64,000 nucleotides of DNA from Mycobacterium sp. 236(2023) (GTDB lineage Bacteria; Actinomycetota; Actinomycetes; Mycobacteriales; Mycobacteriaceae). Below, one piece after another: positions 35,354 through 43,779 of this stretch; within the stretch, counting starts at the first letter, position 1, and each line of letters opens with the position of its first letter. The notes under the pieces were generated by a model that saw only the letters and a program-made list of their open reading frames with translations, made no database searches and was not told the origin of the DNA. The DNA is taken from positions 1 to 64,000 of the forward strand of contig NZ_JARSBP010000013.1 in the NCBI RefSeq assembly GCF_029623955.1, written 5' to 3'. Made by a program: the position numbers and the translations under genes.

Positions 35354-35841
35354 CCGGAACCCTGATCACCGAACGACTCGCCGCCGTCATCGGCGTGTGG
35401 CACGACCAGGACGGGGCGTCCTTTCCCATCGATCGGTCCGACATTCGGCGGTGGGCGATCGCGACCCACTGGCCTGAGCAACCGCCGCGGCTTTTCTGGG
35501 ACGAGGACTACGCGCGCACCACCCGCTGGGGCGACATCATCGCTCCCGACGACTTCAATCCCTTCGCCTGGCCGATCGAACCGCTGGACGCGGGTCCGGC
35601 CGCCTACGCACTCCCCCGGCCGGGAGAGCCAGGACAGCGAATGCTCAACGGCGGAGTCGAGTTCACCTTCGGCCAGCCGATGCGCCCGGGCGACGTGATC
35701 CGCAGCCGCTGGCGCATCAGGGAGGCGACCGAGCGCGACGGCAAGCTGGGCCGGATGCTCTATCTGAAGTTGGAACGCGAGCTGCGCAACCAGCATGGCG
35801 ACGTGGTCCGCACTCGCATCGACACCGTCATTCGGTACTGA
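35350..35841 (+). CDS. MaoC-like hydratase, N-terminal (FAS1-like dehydratase) hot-dog subunit
   Basis: 163 residues, hot-dog fold of the MaoC_dehydrat_N type: WAIATHWPEQ, an ARTTRWGDIIAP loop and NGGVEFTFGQPMRPGDVI. This subunit normally lacks the catalytic Asp/His and pairs with an active MaoC subunit, here the 139-residue gene two positions on, as in the mycobacterial HadAB and ChsH1-ChsH2 hydratases. GTG start overlapping the FadE stop (GTGA). Confidence 0.86.
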   Translation: MTGTLITERLAAVIGVWHDQDGASFPIDRSDIRRWAIATHWPEQPPRLFWDEDYARTTRWGDIIAPDDFNPFAWPIEPLDAGPAAYALPRPGEPGQRMLNGGVEFTFGQPMRPGDVIRSRWRIREATERDGKLGRMLYLKLERELRNQHGDVVRTRIDTVIRY

Positions 35842-35859
35842 CCTCGGAGGAGGACCAGG

Positions 35860-37287
35860 GTGTACATCAACGGCGAATGGCGATCGGCATTGTCGGGCAA
35901 CAGTTTCGAGAGCACCAACCCCGCCACCGGCGACGTGTTGGGCACTGCGCCCGACGGTGGCCGCGCCGATGCCAAGGAGGCGATCGACGCTGCGGTCGCC
36001 GCGCTCCCCGCGTGGCGCGCGACGACCGCGTACGCGCGTGCGGAGATCCTGGCCGCGGCGCACCGGCTGATGATCGAACGCCAGGACGAGTTGGCCACGC
36101 TGATGACCAGGGAGCAGGGCAAGCCGTTGCGCATGGCCCGCACCGAAGTCGGCTACGCCGCGGATTTCCTGCTGTGGTTCGCCGAGGAGGCGAAACGCGT
36201 CTATGGGGAGGTCATTCCGTCGGCACGCGCCGACCAGCGCTTCCTGGTGCTGCAGCAGCCCGTCGGCGTGTGCGCGGCGATTACGCCATGGAACTACCCG
36301 ATCTCGATGATCACCCGCAAGGTGGCACCCGCGCTCGCCGCGGGATGTACGTCGGTACTCAAGCCTGCCGAACAGACCCCGCTGTGCGCGATCGAGACGT
36401 TTCGCGTGTTCGCCGACGCCGGTGTACCCCCCGGCGTGGTCAACCTCGTCACCTGCGCGGACCCCGAGCCCGTGGCCGACGAGATCCTCGCCGACGCGCG
36501 CGTGCGCAAGGTCAGCTTCACCGGGTCCACCGAGATCGGCAAGATGATTGCCTCGCGGGCGGGCGGCACCATGAAGCGGGTGTCGATGGAACTCGGCGGC
36601 CACGCGCCGTTCCTGGTGTTCGCCGACGCGGACCCGGAGCACGCGGCCAAGGGTGCGGCGCTGGTGAAGTTCCTCAACACCGGACAGGCGTGCATCTGCC
36701 CGAACCGATTCATCGTTCACCGGTCGATCGCCGTGCCGTTCCTCGCGACGCTGCGCGCCAGAGTGGAGAAGCTCACGCCCGGTGACGGTCTGGTGAAAGG
36801 GACGACGGTGGGACCGCTGATCGACGATCTCGCCATCAAGAAGATGGAACGTCAGGTCGCCGATGCCACCGCCAAGGGCGCCGAGGTCGTCACCGGCGGA
36901 AACCGCCTGAGCGGCCCCGGCTTCGACGACGGCCACTTCTTCGCGCCGACGATCTTGTCAGAGGTAACGCCGGACATGTTGATCTGCTCGGAGGAGACGT
37001 TCGGTCCCATCGCACCGGTCATGGTGTTCGACGATGAGGACGAGGCCATCAGCGTGGCCAACGCGACGAGTTACGGTCTGGCCGGCTACATATATACCCG
37101 TGACATCAGCCGCGCCATCCGGGTTGCCGAAGCGCTGGACTTCGGGATGATCGGCATCAACGACATCAATCCGACGTCGGCAGCCGTTCCGTTCGGCGGG
37201 ATCAAGGAGAGCGGTCTCGGTCGCGAAGGCGCCCGAGCCGGGATCGCAGAATATCTCGACACCAAGGTTTTGGGAATTGCACTGTGA
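35860..37287 (+). CDS. NAD(P)-dependent aldehyde dehydrogenase
   Basis: 475 residues. Cofactor site FTGSTEIGKMI, base motif MELGGHAPFLVF, catalytic Cys in GQACICPNRF, and PFGGIKESGLG at the C-terminus; closest in style to succinate-semialdehyde dehydrogenases. GTG start with GGAGGAGGACC upstream. Placed between two MaoC-type genes and overlapping the second by GTGA, so it probably oxidises an aldehyde released after retro-aldol or side-chain cleavage. Confidence 0.93.
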   Translation: MYINGEWRSALSGNSFESTNPATGDVLGTAPDGGRADAKEAIDAAVAALPAWRATTAYARAEILAAAHRLMIERQDELATLMTREQGKPLRMARTEVGYAADFLLWFAEEAKRVYGEVIPSARADQRFLVLQQPVGVCAAITPWNYPISMITRKVAPALAAGCTSVLKPAEQTPLCAIETFRVFADAGVPPGVVNLVTCADPEPVADEILADARVRKVSFTGSTEIGKMIASRAGGTMKRVSMELGGHAPFLVFADADPEHAAKGAALVKFLNTGQACICPNRFIVHRSIAVPFLATLRARVEKLTPGDGLVKGTTVGPLIDDLAIKKMERQVADATAKGAEVVTGGNRLSGPGFDDGHFFAPTILSEVTPDMLICSEETFGPIAPVMVFDDEDEAISVANATSYGLAGYIYTRDISRAIRVAEALDFGMIGINDINPTSAAVPFGGIKESGLGREGARAGIAEYLDTKVLGIAL

Positions 37288-37703
37288 CAATTGATTTCAA
37301 CGCAGTAGCCGTAGGCGACGAGCTCCCCGAGTACGTCAGGACAACCGGTTTCGCGGAGTGGAACCGTTACGCCGCCGTCAACGACGAATTTATCCCGATC
37401 CACATGGACGACGACGCGGGCCGGGCCGCGGGCAACGAGGGCGGCGCCTTCGGCATGGGCAACTTGCGGCTGGCGTACTTGACCAACATGCTTCGCGCTT
37501 GGATCGGTGACAACGGACAGATCTGTTCTCTGAACGCCAAATACAGGAGCATGAACCAAAAGGGTGACGTCCTGCGGGCTGTCGGCGAGGTGGTCGGCAA
37601 GGAGATCGTCGACGGAGCCGCCCTGGTGCACCTCATCGTCGACGTCGTCGATCAGAACGGAACGAGCACGACGCCCGGCACCGCTACGGTCATGCTTGCG
37701 TGA
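37284..37703 (+). CDS. MaoC-like hydratase, catalytic hot-dog subunit
   Basis: 139 residues. The hydratase-2 motif is visible: NDEFIPIHMDDDAGRAAG contains the Asp and His of the catalytic dyad, followed by the helix GNLRLAYLTNML. Strands ICSLNAKYRSMNQKGDVLRAVGEV complete the hot-dog fold. Hydrates an enoyl-CoA, and since no crotonase here keeps hydratase glutamates, this may be the main hydratase of the pathway, paired with the MaoC_dehydrat_N gene. Its end overlaps the convergent SDR by 14 bases. Confidence 0.87.
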   Translation: MTIDFNAVAVGDELPEYVRTTGFAEWNRYAAVNDEFIPIHMDDDAGRAAGNEGGAFGMGNLRLAYLTNMLRAWIGDNGQICSLNAKYRSMNQKGDVLRAVGEVVGKEIVDGAALVHLIVDVVDQNGTSTTPGTATVMLA

Positions 37704-38490
37704 AGACGCCCGGCGACTTCGAGTAGTCGACGGTCGACAGCTCGGTCATCCCACCGTCGATATGCAGCACTGTCCCAGTGACAAAGGCCGCGTCGTCACT
37801 GGCGAGGAACGCCACGGCGGGCGCGATCTCGGCGTCGGGGTCAGCACCCCTCTTCATCGGCGAGGCGTCCGCAGTTCTGGTGTAGTTGTCCCACTCCGTG
37901 CCGATCATGTCGCGCTGCACATCGGTCAAAGCGAAGGGGCACACCGCGTTCACTCGGATACCGTGAGGGGCCCACTCGTTGGCCGCGACTTTCGTCAGTG
38001 CGCCGATTGCCCCCTTGGCCGCGGAATAGGGTCCCGTGTAAGCGATTCCACCCAGCGCAGAGCCCGAGACAAAGTTGATTACGGACGCGGTGCTCGCCGC
38101 CTTGAGATACGGGTGTGCAAGTTGCATGAATCGGAAGGTCGCTTTGGGCCCTGTCGCCTCCGACAGCTCCCAGTCCTTGTCCGAGACCAGTTCTAGAGCT
38201 TTGGGCATCGCGAAGTACTGCGCTGCGTTCACCAGAACGTGCAGTGCGCCATCGGAAGCGGAGGCTTCGACCGCCGCGGCGATGTCGTCACGCTTGGCGA
38301 CGTTCGCCTTCACGAACCGCGCGACACCGCCGGCCTGTTCGATGAGGCCGATACACTCTGCGGCCTTGTCCTCATTGAGATCGACGATGGTTACGGCGGC
38401 GCCTTCAGCCGCCAACCGCCGGGAGATCGCCCTGCCGAGCCCCTGGGCTCCACCGGTCACCAAAGCGCTGCGGTCGTCGAGCCGGCCCAT
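37690..38490 (-). CDS. Short-chain dehydrogenase/reductase (SDR)
   Basis: 266 residues. TGGAQGLG cofactor motif, NAAQ in place of NNAG, catalytic Ser in FVSGSALG and Tyr/Lys in YTGPYSAAKG. The start is the ATG five bases after GGAGG; an ATG four codons earlier lies before that ribosome-binding site and is rejected. Probably oxidises a secondary alcohol or 3-hydroxyacyl-CoA. Monocistronic; divergent from the ferredoxin operon. Confidence 0.9.
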   Translation of the reverse strand: MGRLDDRSALVTGGAQGLGRAISRRLAAEGAAVTIVDLNEDKAAECIGLIEQAGGVARFVKANVAKRDDIAAAVEASASDGALHVLVNAAQYFAMPKALELVSDKDWELSEATGPKATFRFMQLAHPYLKAASTASVINFVSGSALGGIAYTGPYSAAKGAIGALTKVAANEWAPHGIRVNAVCPFALTDVQRDMIGTEWDNYTRTADASPMKRGADPDAEIAPAVAFLASDDAAFVTGTVLHIDGGMTELSTVDYSKSPGVFTQA

Positions 38491-38508
38491 ACGATCCTCC
38501 ATGGATGT

Positions 38509-38521
38509 AACAGTTGAACAA
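38509..38521 (-). promoter_or_regulatory. Recurring operator-like element, minus orientation
   Basis: The lower strand reads TTGTTCAACTGTT, 11 of 13 matches to CTGTTYANTTGTT, 19 bases upstream of the SDR start and 65 bases from the divergent ferredoxin start. No perfect short palindrome here, so support comes from position and sequence similarity. Confidence 0.45.
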
Positions 38522-38585
38522 ATATCGTCCTATCATTCAGTATCATGGCAGATCGCCGACACTCGGCACGTGGAAGGGGTATCGG

Positions 38586-38783
38586 ATGCGGGTAGAGGTG
38601 GACCGGGATCTCTGCGAGTCGAACGCGGTGTGCGTGGGAATCGCCCCGGACGTCTTCGACCTCGACGATGAAGACCTGGCAGTGGCTATCGGCGATGAAG
38701 TTCCCGCCGACCGCGAAGGGGAGGTACGCGAGGCCGTGTCGTTGTGCCCCAAGATCGCCCTGACATTGCGCGAAGACGACTAG
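38586..38783 (+). CDS. 3Fe-4S-type ferredoxin (CxxNxxC)
   Basis: 65 residues from the ATG after GGAAGGGG. Cysteines: CESNAVC near the N-terminus and CPK near the C-terminus, giving three conserved cluster ligands; the position that is Cys in 4Fe-4S or often His in P450 ferredoxins is Asn here. Such small acidic ferredoxins are the electron donors of mycobacterial P450s, and six P450s lie in this window. It heads an operon with a FadE pair, so electron transfer to another enzyme is also possible. No ferredoxin reductase gene is in the window. Confidence 0.92.
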   Translation: MRVEVDRDLCESNAVCVGIAPDVFDLDDEDLAVAIGDEVPADREGEVREAVSLCPKIALTLREDD

Positions 38784-38794
38784 GCGCAGCCGAC

Positions 38795-39841
38795 GTGTAC
38801 ATCGGACTCACCGACGAACAGGATATGTTGCGCGAGACCACGGCCAGACTCGCGGACACGATCGCGACGACCAACGCCGACCACATCGCATCCGGCGATG
38901 ACCTTGATCGCCAGTGGCAGCGCATCGTGGAGCTCGGCCTTCCCGCGTTACGCGCACCGTCGAACTGGGGTCTGGACGCAAGCGGCGTCGAGACTGTCGT
39001 CGCGCTCGAGGAGCTGGCACGCCGGCTGACGGCGGTACCAGCGCTCGGCCAAGCTGCACTGGCCACCGAGCTCTTGCATGCTGCGGGCGCTGACAAGGAA
39101 GTTGAACTCGTCGCGGAAGGCGCCCTGCGTATCGCGCCGGTTCTGTCGGGGGATCTGATGGACTTCGCCCAGACGGCGCAAAGCGGCGTCGCTGTCGATG
39201 CGGCGGGAGCAACTCACGTGCTGTTCGCCGTTCCTGAGGCCGGCGCTCGACGGCTGGTCTCCGCCGCTGTCGCGGCGGCCGACACCGACACTGGACTGGA
39301 CCTCACCCGCGCGATGCGCGAGGTGACCGCTGCGGAACTGGAGTCGCCGGTTCCAGTCGGTGATCCGATCACGGCCGACCGATGGAATTCGGTCCAGGCG
39401 ATGGCACTGACCGCCGTCGCCGCCGATCTGGTCGGTGTCATGGCCGGCGCTCTCGACGACGCCGTCCGCTACGCGGGAGAGCGGGTTCAGTTCGGCGTCA
39501 AGATCGGTGCTTTCCAGGCGATTCAGCACCTGCTCGCCGATTCGCTCGTCCGGCTAGAGGGTGCACGCAGCTGTTTGTGGCACGCGGCGTGGGCGGTTGA
39601 CCACCTGCCCGCGGACCAGGCGCTACTTGCCGCCCGTGCCGCGAAGGCCTACGCGTCGGCGGCAGGCCGCGACGTCGTCGAGAGCGCGATGCAAGTGTTC
39701 GGCGGCATCTCGATCACGTGGGAGCACTCAGCGCATCTGAGGTTGCGCCGAATGTTGTTGAACCGCCGGCTCTTCGGTGACGAGACTGCACAATACGCGG
39801 CCATCGCCGACATGCGACTGGCCGATCGAGAGTTGAGCTGA
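38795..39841 (+). CDS. Acyl-CoA dehydrogenase-like partner subunit (FadE)
   Basis: 348 residues from a GTG eleven bases after the ferredoxin stop; a longer reading would overlap the ferredoxin. C-terminal ACAD motifs YAGERVQFGVKIGAFQAIQH and GGISITWEHSAHLRLRRM; no EPxxGSD FAD motif. Third partner-type subunit in the window. Pairs with the catalytic-type FadE that starts seven bases downstream. The weak ribosome-binding site suggests translational coupling to the ferredoxin. Confidence 0.87.
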   Translation: MYIGLTDEQDMLRETTARLADTIATTNADHIASGDDLDRQWQRIVELGLPALRAPSNWGLDASGVETVVALEELARRLTAVPALGQAALATELLHAAGADKEVELVAEGALRIAPVLSGDLMDFAQTAQSGVAVDAAGATHVLFAVPEAGARRLVSAAVAAADTDTGLDLTRAMREVTAAELESPVPVGDPITADRWNSVQAMALTAVAADLVGVMAGALDDAVRYAGERVQFGVKIGAFQAIQHLLADSLVRLEGARSCLWHAAWAVDHLPADQALLAARAAKAYASAAGRDVVESAMQVFGGISITWEHSAHLRLRRMLLNRRLFGDETAQYAAIADMRLADRELS

Positions 39842-39848
39842 CGACGAC

Positions 39849-40988
39849 ATGGACTTCACCGATACACCAGAGGAAGCCGAGTTCCGTGCCCGGCTGCGCG
39901 CCTGGCTGACCGAACACGCCGTGGAAGCCGTTGTTCCTGACGATCCCGGCCAACGGGCCGATGCCGCCAACGCCTGGCACCACACGCTGTACGAAGCGGG
40001 ATACATCGGGTTGTCGTTTCCGACCGAGTACGGCGGCCACGGGTTGTCGCCGATCTACGAGGCGATCCTCAACGATGAACTCGGCCGAGCGGGTGCACCG
40101 CCCATCGAGGGCGTGGGCCACCTGTCGAACGCGCTGCGCCTCTTCGGTTCCGAGTGGCAGCGGGCGGAACTACTGCAGGGTCTGCTGTCGGGTGCGGTGC
40201 GGTGGTGCCAGGGGTTCAGCGAACCCGAAGCCGGATCGGATCTCGCGAGCCTCAAGACGAGGGCCGAGAGCGTCGAGGTCGACGACAGGCCGATGTTCCG
40301 AATCAACGGCAGGAAGATCTGGACCAGTTTCGCGGCGGTCGCGGACTGGTGTTTCCTGTTGTGCCGCACCGAACCCGACGCCGCCAAGCACGCCGGCATA
40401 TCGGTTCTGCTGGTACCGATGTCGACGCCGGGCATCGAGGTGGCGCCCATCGTCAACGCCGCCCGCAACCGGGAGTTCGCGGAGGTGACGTTCACCGACG
40501 TCGAGGTGCCCGCCGAGAACCTCCTCGGCGAGCGGGGCGAGGGCTGGTCGATCGCGAACCAACTGCTGGCGTACGAACGCGGTCCCAGCGATATCAACTG
40601 GATCAGTCGGCTCGCCGTCCAGTTGCGGGCACTCGAGGACGACGTCCGTTCCGGCCGGCTCCCGGATACTCCGGCGTCGAGAGCCAGGCTCGGTGAGGCC
40701 TACACCGAACTGCGAGCGCTGCAGGTGAAGGTGCAGCGCTCACTCACCGAGCGAGTCAACGGCGCGCTACCCGGTGCCGAGGGTTCGGTCGACAAGCTGC
40801 TGATGGCCAGGGCTGACCAGGCGTTCGGGCATACCATCATGGACGTGCGCGGGAGCGCACCGGTGCTTGCCGAAGGTTTGGAGTGGGACGTCTACGTATG
40901 GTCACGAGCAGCAGGGATCTACGGTGGCACCGCGCAGATTCAGCGCAACATCGTCGCGCAGAGGGTGCTGGGCCTGCCGCGAACGTGA
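39849..40988 (+). CDS. Acyl-CoA dehydrogenase, FAD-binding type subunit (FadE)
   Basis: 379 residues. FAD motif CQGFSEPEAGSDLASL, KIWTSFAAVADW and C-terminal GGTAQIQRNIVAQRVLG. At the position of the medium-chain base glutamate it has Gly (IYGGTAQ). Very similar plan to the 17.4 kb FadE. Ends four bases from a small convergent gene. Confidence 0.91.
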   Translation: MDFTDTPEEAEFRARLRAWLTEHAVEAVVPDDPGQRADAANAWHHTLYEAGYIGLSFPTEYGGHGLSPIYEAILNDELGRAGAPPIEGVGHLSNALRLFGSEWQRAELLQGLLSGAVRWCQGFSEPEAGSDLASLKTRAESVEVDDRPMFRINGRKIWTSFAAVADWCFLLCRTEPDAAKHAGISVLLVPMSTPGIEVAPIVNAARNREFAEVTFTDVEVPAENLLGERGEGWSIANQLLAYERGPSDINWISRLAVQLRALEDDVRSGRLPDTPASRARLGEAYTELRALQVKVQRSLTERVNGALPGAEGSVDKLLMARADQAFGHTIMDVRGSAPVLAEGLEWDVYVWSRAAGIYGGTAQIQRNIVAQRVLGLPRT

Positions 40989-40992
40989 CGGG

Positions 40993-41187
40993 TCAGCCCT
41001 GCTGGTAGTGCTTCAGCGCTTCTTTCATGCCTGACAGCCGGCGGTGCATGACCTCGTCGCCATTGCCTGCCTCGATTACGCGGGTCACCTCGGCGATCTC
41101 GTCGATGAGGCGTGCGGCCGCCTCGTCGCGCGTGAGTAGGTCTTGGTCCACCCAGTCGTCGTGCGGGATGCGTTCGCTGGGGTCCAT
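40993..41187 (-). CDS. Small conserved-looking acidic helical protein, unknown function
   Basis: 64 residues, charged, no cysteines, no signal or membrane segment; mostly two helices (TRDEAAARLIDEIAEVTRVIEAG and RLSGMKEALKHY). GAGGAGGGCG lies before the ATG, a good ribosome-binding site, and codon use matches the surroundings, so it is likely real. Stands alone, divergent from an amidohydrolase with the recurring operator element between them, which places it in the same putative regulon. Function unknown. Confidence 0.68.
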   Translation of the reverse strand: MDPSERIPHDDWVDQDLLTRDEAAARLIDEIAEVTRVIEAGNGDEVMHRRLSGMKEALKHYQQG

Positions 41188-41224
41188 ACTCGCCCTCCTC
41201 GTCCGGCCACGCTATAGTCAAATA

Positions 41225-41245
41225 AGCAAATTCTGTTCATTTGTT
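41225..41245. promoter_or_regulatory. Recurring operator-like element, full 13-base match
   Basis: CTGTTCATTTGTT at 41233-41245 matches CTGTTYANTTGTT at every position and is preceded by AGCAAATT, giving a degenerate form of the AACAG-N3-CTGTT palindrome. CAAAT and ATTTG also pair around it. Lies between the divergent 64-residue gene and the amidohydrolase. Confidence 0.58.
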
Positions 41246-41289
41246 CCGCTGACTTCAAGCCTAACAGTTGCCACCGAGAAGGATCGACG

Positions 41290-42594
41290 ATGCCGCTGCA
41301 ACCGTCCATGAAGCTCCTGTCCGTCGACGATCATCTGATCGAGCCTCCCCATGTGTGGACGGATCGGCTGCCGAAGAAGTACATCGAGGACGGGCCGCGG
41401 ATCGTTGAGTTCCCACGAGACGGTAAACCTCCAATGCACCAATGGGTGTACGAGGGGCGCAGCTACCCGAACATTGGCTTGAATGCCGTCGCCGGCAAGT
41501 CGCCGGAAGAGTTCGGCGTCGACCCGGTTCGCTACGACGACATGATCCCCGGCTGCTATGACCCCAAGGCGCGCCTGGCCGACATGGACATCGACGGGGT
41601 GCACGCGATGCTGTGCTTTCCCTCCTTCCCACGGTTCTGCGGCACGGTGTTCTTGGAGGGCGACGACAAGGACCTCGCACTTCTGAGCGTCCAGGCGTGG
41701 AACGACTTCTCGCTCGACGAGTGGTGCTCGACGGACTCCGCTCGCTTCATTCCCATGATGATCAGTCCGCTGTGGGACGTCGGATTGATGGTCGCCGAGA
41801 TCGAACGCAATGCGGCCAAAGGATGCCGGGCTGTTGGTCTTCCGGACAACCCGATGAACCTGGGGTTGCCCAGCTTCCACACCGCACACTGGGATCCGGT
41901 CTGGTCGGCGCTGGAGGAGACCAACATGACCGCCGTCATGCACTTCGGCTCCGGCGGCATGCCGCCGTCGACCGCGCCCGAGGCGCCGTTCGCGGTGATG
42001 GTCACCCTGATGGGCACGACGTCGATGGCGGCCGCCATCGAACTGGTCTTCTCCCCTGTGTTCCACAAGCACCCGAACCTCAAGGTGGCGTTCTCCGAGG
42101 GCGGCATCGGCTGGATGCCCTACCTCGTCGAGCGGGCGGATTACGTGTGGCGCAAGCACAAGTACTACCAGAACATTCACCCGACCATCGCACCGTCGGA
42201 GTTGTTCCGCCGCAACATCACCGGGTGCTTCATCGAGGACGAGGTCGGCGTCGCGATGCGCCACCAAATCGGCGTCGAGAACATCACCTGGGAGTGCGAC
42301 TACCCGCACTCTGATTCGTTCTGGCCCAAGAGCCGAGCTCGCGCGGAGGAGATGTTGGCCTCCGTCCCCGACGAAGAGGCCCACAAGATCGTCGAGCTGA
42401 ACGCCCGCAAGTGGTACGCCTTCCCCGAGGAGGGTTTCAAGGCGTCCACCGCCGACAGCGGGTGGCGGCCGAACAACGGCGAGTCGCCGGAGTACGACTA
42501 CGACGCGGTGATGTCCGATCACGGGGGCGTCGGCTACGGGGCCTTCATCGAGAACCTCGCCAACCAGATGGCGAACAAGGAGATCAAGAACTGA
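41290..42594 (+). CDS. Amidohydrolase-2 family metal-dependent hydrolase/decarboxylase
   Basis: 434 residues. Metal-site motifs SVDDHLIEPPHVW, MHFGSGGMP and ECDYPHSDSFWP, as in the first amidohydrolase, plus shared MIPGCYDPKARLADMD and CFPSFPRF. It is 36 residues longer, mainly at the C-terminus (from FPEEGFKAS on). GAAGGA lies seven bases upstream of ATG. The family includes enzymes that open rings or decarboxylate cyclic acids. Monocistronic, followed by the cyclase remnant on the other strand. Confidence 0.91.
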   Translation: MPLQPSMKLLSVDDHLIEPPHVWTDRLPKKYIEDGPRIVEFPRDGKPPMHQWVYEGRSYPNIGLNAVAGKSPEEFGVDPVRYDDMIPGCYDPKARLADMDIDGVHAMLCFPSFPRFCGTVFLEGDDKDLALLSVQAWNDFSLDEWCSTDSARFIPMMISPLWDVGLMVAEIERNAAKGCRAVGLPDNPMNLGLPSFHTAHWDPVWSALEETNMTAVMHFGSGGMPPSTAPEAPFAVMVTLMGTTSMAAAIELVFSPVFHKHPNLKVAFSEGGIGWMPYLVERADYVWRKHKYYQNIHPTIAPSELFRRNITGCFIEDEVGVAMRHQIGVENITWECDYPHSDSFWPKSRARAEEMLASVPDEEAHKIVELNARKWYAFPEEGFKASTADSGWRPNNGESPEYDYDAVMSDHGGVGYGAFIENLANQMANKEIKN

Positions 42595-42595
42595 G

Positions 42596-42833
42596 GTGAG
42601 GCAGGGGCGTTGCGATGTCCAACGCGATCCCCGCGGACACTCCGATGCCCGGCGGTCAAACCCGTCGACCCCGCTTCGTAGTCGCCGTCGCCGATCCGCG
42701 CCATCCCGTCGCGCACCTCGCCTATCGGGTCGGCGGTTGTGGCTGCGGTGAACCCGGTCACCACCAGACCACACAGCACCGCGGCGCCGCACATGCTGGG
42801 TACGAGCGTGCCGAGCGCTAGCGACCGCGCACG
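42596..42833 (-). pseudogene. Degraded adenylate/guanylate cyclase fragment (HAMP plus piece of catalytic domain)
   Basis: This stretch has no intact gene, but the minus strand encodes a helix-rich piece (LGTLVPSMCGAAVLCGLVV) running into ADPIGEVRDGMARIGDGDYE, which reads like the last membrane helix and HAMP linker of mycobacterial class III cyclases (NP-LR-VR-AL-RVE-GD-D pattern). About 20 bases further the frame shifts and GIGVSAGIALDI resembles the GIGV-AG segment of the cyclase catalytic domain. The roughly 100 residues normally between HAMP and that segment are missing. I infer a remnant with internal deletion and frameshift. The match is by eye only. Confidence 0.5.
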
Positions 42834-42837
42834 CCGC

Positions 42838-43779
42838 TCACGACGTCGGCGTCGCGAGCGCCGACCGCCAACCGTCGACGGCGACCAGGCGGCCCGAGGA
42901 TGCGAGTGTGAGGTAAAGCGTGCGTTCGTCGGCACTCAGCGCCAGATTCGTCGTCATCGGGTCGTCGAGAGGCAGCGCCCCGAGCATCTCCCCCGAGGAT
43001 GTGAATGCGGTGACGCCACCCGCGCCAAGCGTCGCGACGAGAACGGTTCCATCGGCGGCAACGCACAGGCCATCCGCGCCACCGATGTTGAGCGGACCAC
43101 CGCTGGGGACTGTGGCGAGACCCCGCGCACTGGCAACACAACCCGGTGCCGACAGCGTGAACTCCCACACCCGGCGGGTGCGCGTCTCGGCGACGTAGAC
43201 GCGGTCCCCTTCCGGCGACAGCGCGACACCGTTGGGCATCTCGAGGGGGTAGACGACCTCCTCGAGCTGACCGTCCGGTGTGCCGTAGAGCAGCCCGGTC
43301 ATGGTGCGCTGGCGATCGTGGGTGGTGCCGCCATCGGTCATGTAGAAGCCACCGTCGGCATCGACGCAAATGTCACTGGGCCGCACCAGCGGCATAGTGC
43401 GGCCGCCGCGGGAACGGAATTCGATGGCCAGGGTATGCACCGACCCGTCGACATCAACTATTTGCAGTTGCGGCGTGACCGGATGCGCCGCAGCCCCCAC
43501 CGGACGGAACAGCTGCGCGCAGCCCTCGAAGTCGTAGGGCCAGAACCCCGTGCCGAACGTCGAGCCCCCGTTCTGGCAGACCACCAGCCGGCCGTCGGGT
43601 AGCAGCCCGACGCCGTTCGGCCCGCCGCCGACGTCGGCCACGGTCTCGGTAGTGCCGTCGCGACGCACGCGGGTGATCCGCCCAGCCGCCATCTCGGACA
43701 CCACGACGGAACCGTCCGCGTGCACCACGGGGCTCTCGGGGAACGCGAGACCATCTGTCATACAACGGATATCACTCAC
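42838..43779 (-). CDS. SMP-30/gluconolactonase/LRE-like beta-propeller protein
   Basis: 313 residues from a GTG overlapping the NTF2-like stop (GTGA); five more codons upstream are possible. Repeated propeller blades are clear: AFPESPVVHADGSVVVSE, GPNGVGLLPDGRLVVCQNGG, RPSDICVDADGGFYMTDGG, PNGVALSPEGDRVYVAET, GADGLCVAADGTVLVA. Acidic and Asn residues in these loops could bind the calcium of SMP-30 enzymes. Such proteins hydrolyse lactones, so ring opening after Baeyer-Villiger or other oxidation is a possible role. Last gene of a four-gene minus operon. Confidence 0.88.
   Translation of the reverse strand: MSDIRCMTDGLAFPESPVVHADGSVVVSEMAAGRITRVRRDGTTETVADVGGGPNGVGLLPDGRLVVCQNGGSTFGTGFWPYDFEGCAQLFRPVGAAAHPVTPQLQIVDVDGSVHTLAIEFRSRGGRTMPLVRPSDICVDADGGFYMTDGGTTHDRQRTMTGLLYGTPDGQLEEVVYPLEMPNGVALSPEGDRVYVAETRTRRVWEFTLSAPGCVASARGLATVPSGGPLNIGGADGLCVAADGTVLVATLGAGGVTAFTSSGEMLGALPLDDPMTTNLALSADERTLYLTLASSGRLVAVDGWRSALATPTS

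Noticed and set aside
42615..42821. Short plus-strand open frame after the second amidohydrolase
   Set aside because: No ribosome-binding site and no domain; the opposite strand gives a better explanation as a cyclase remnant.
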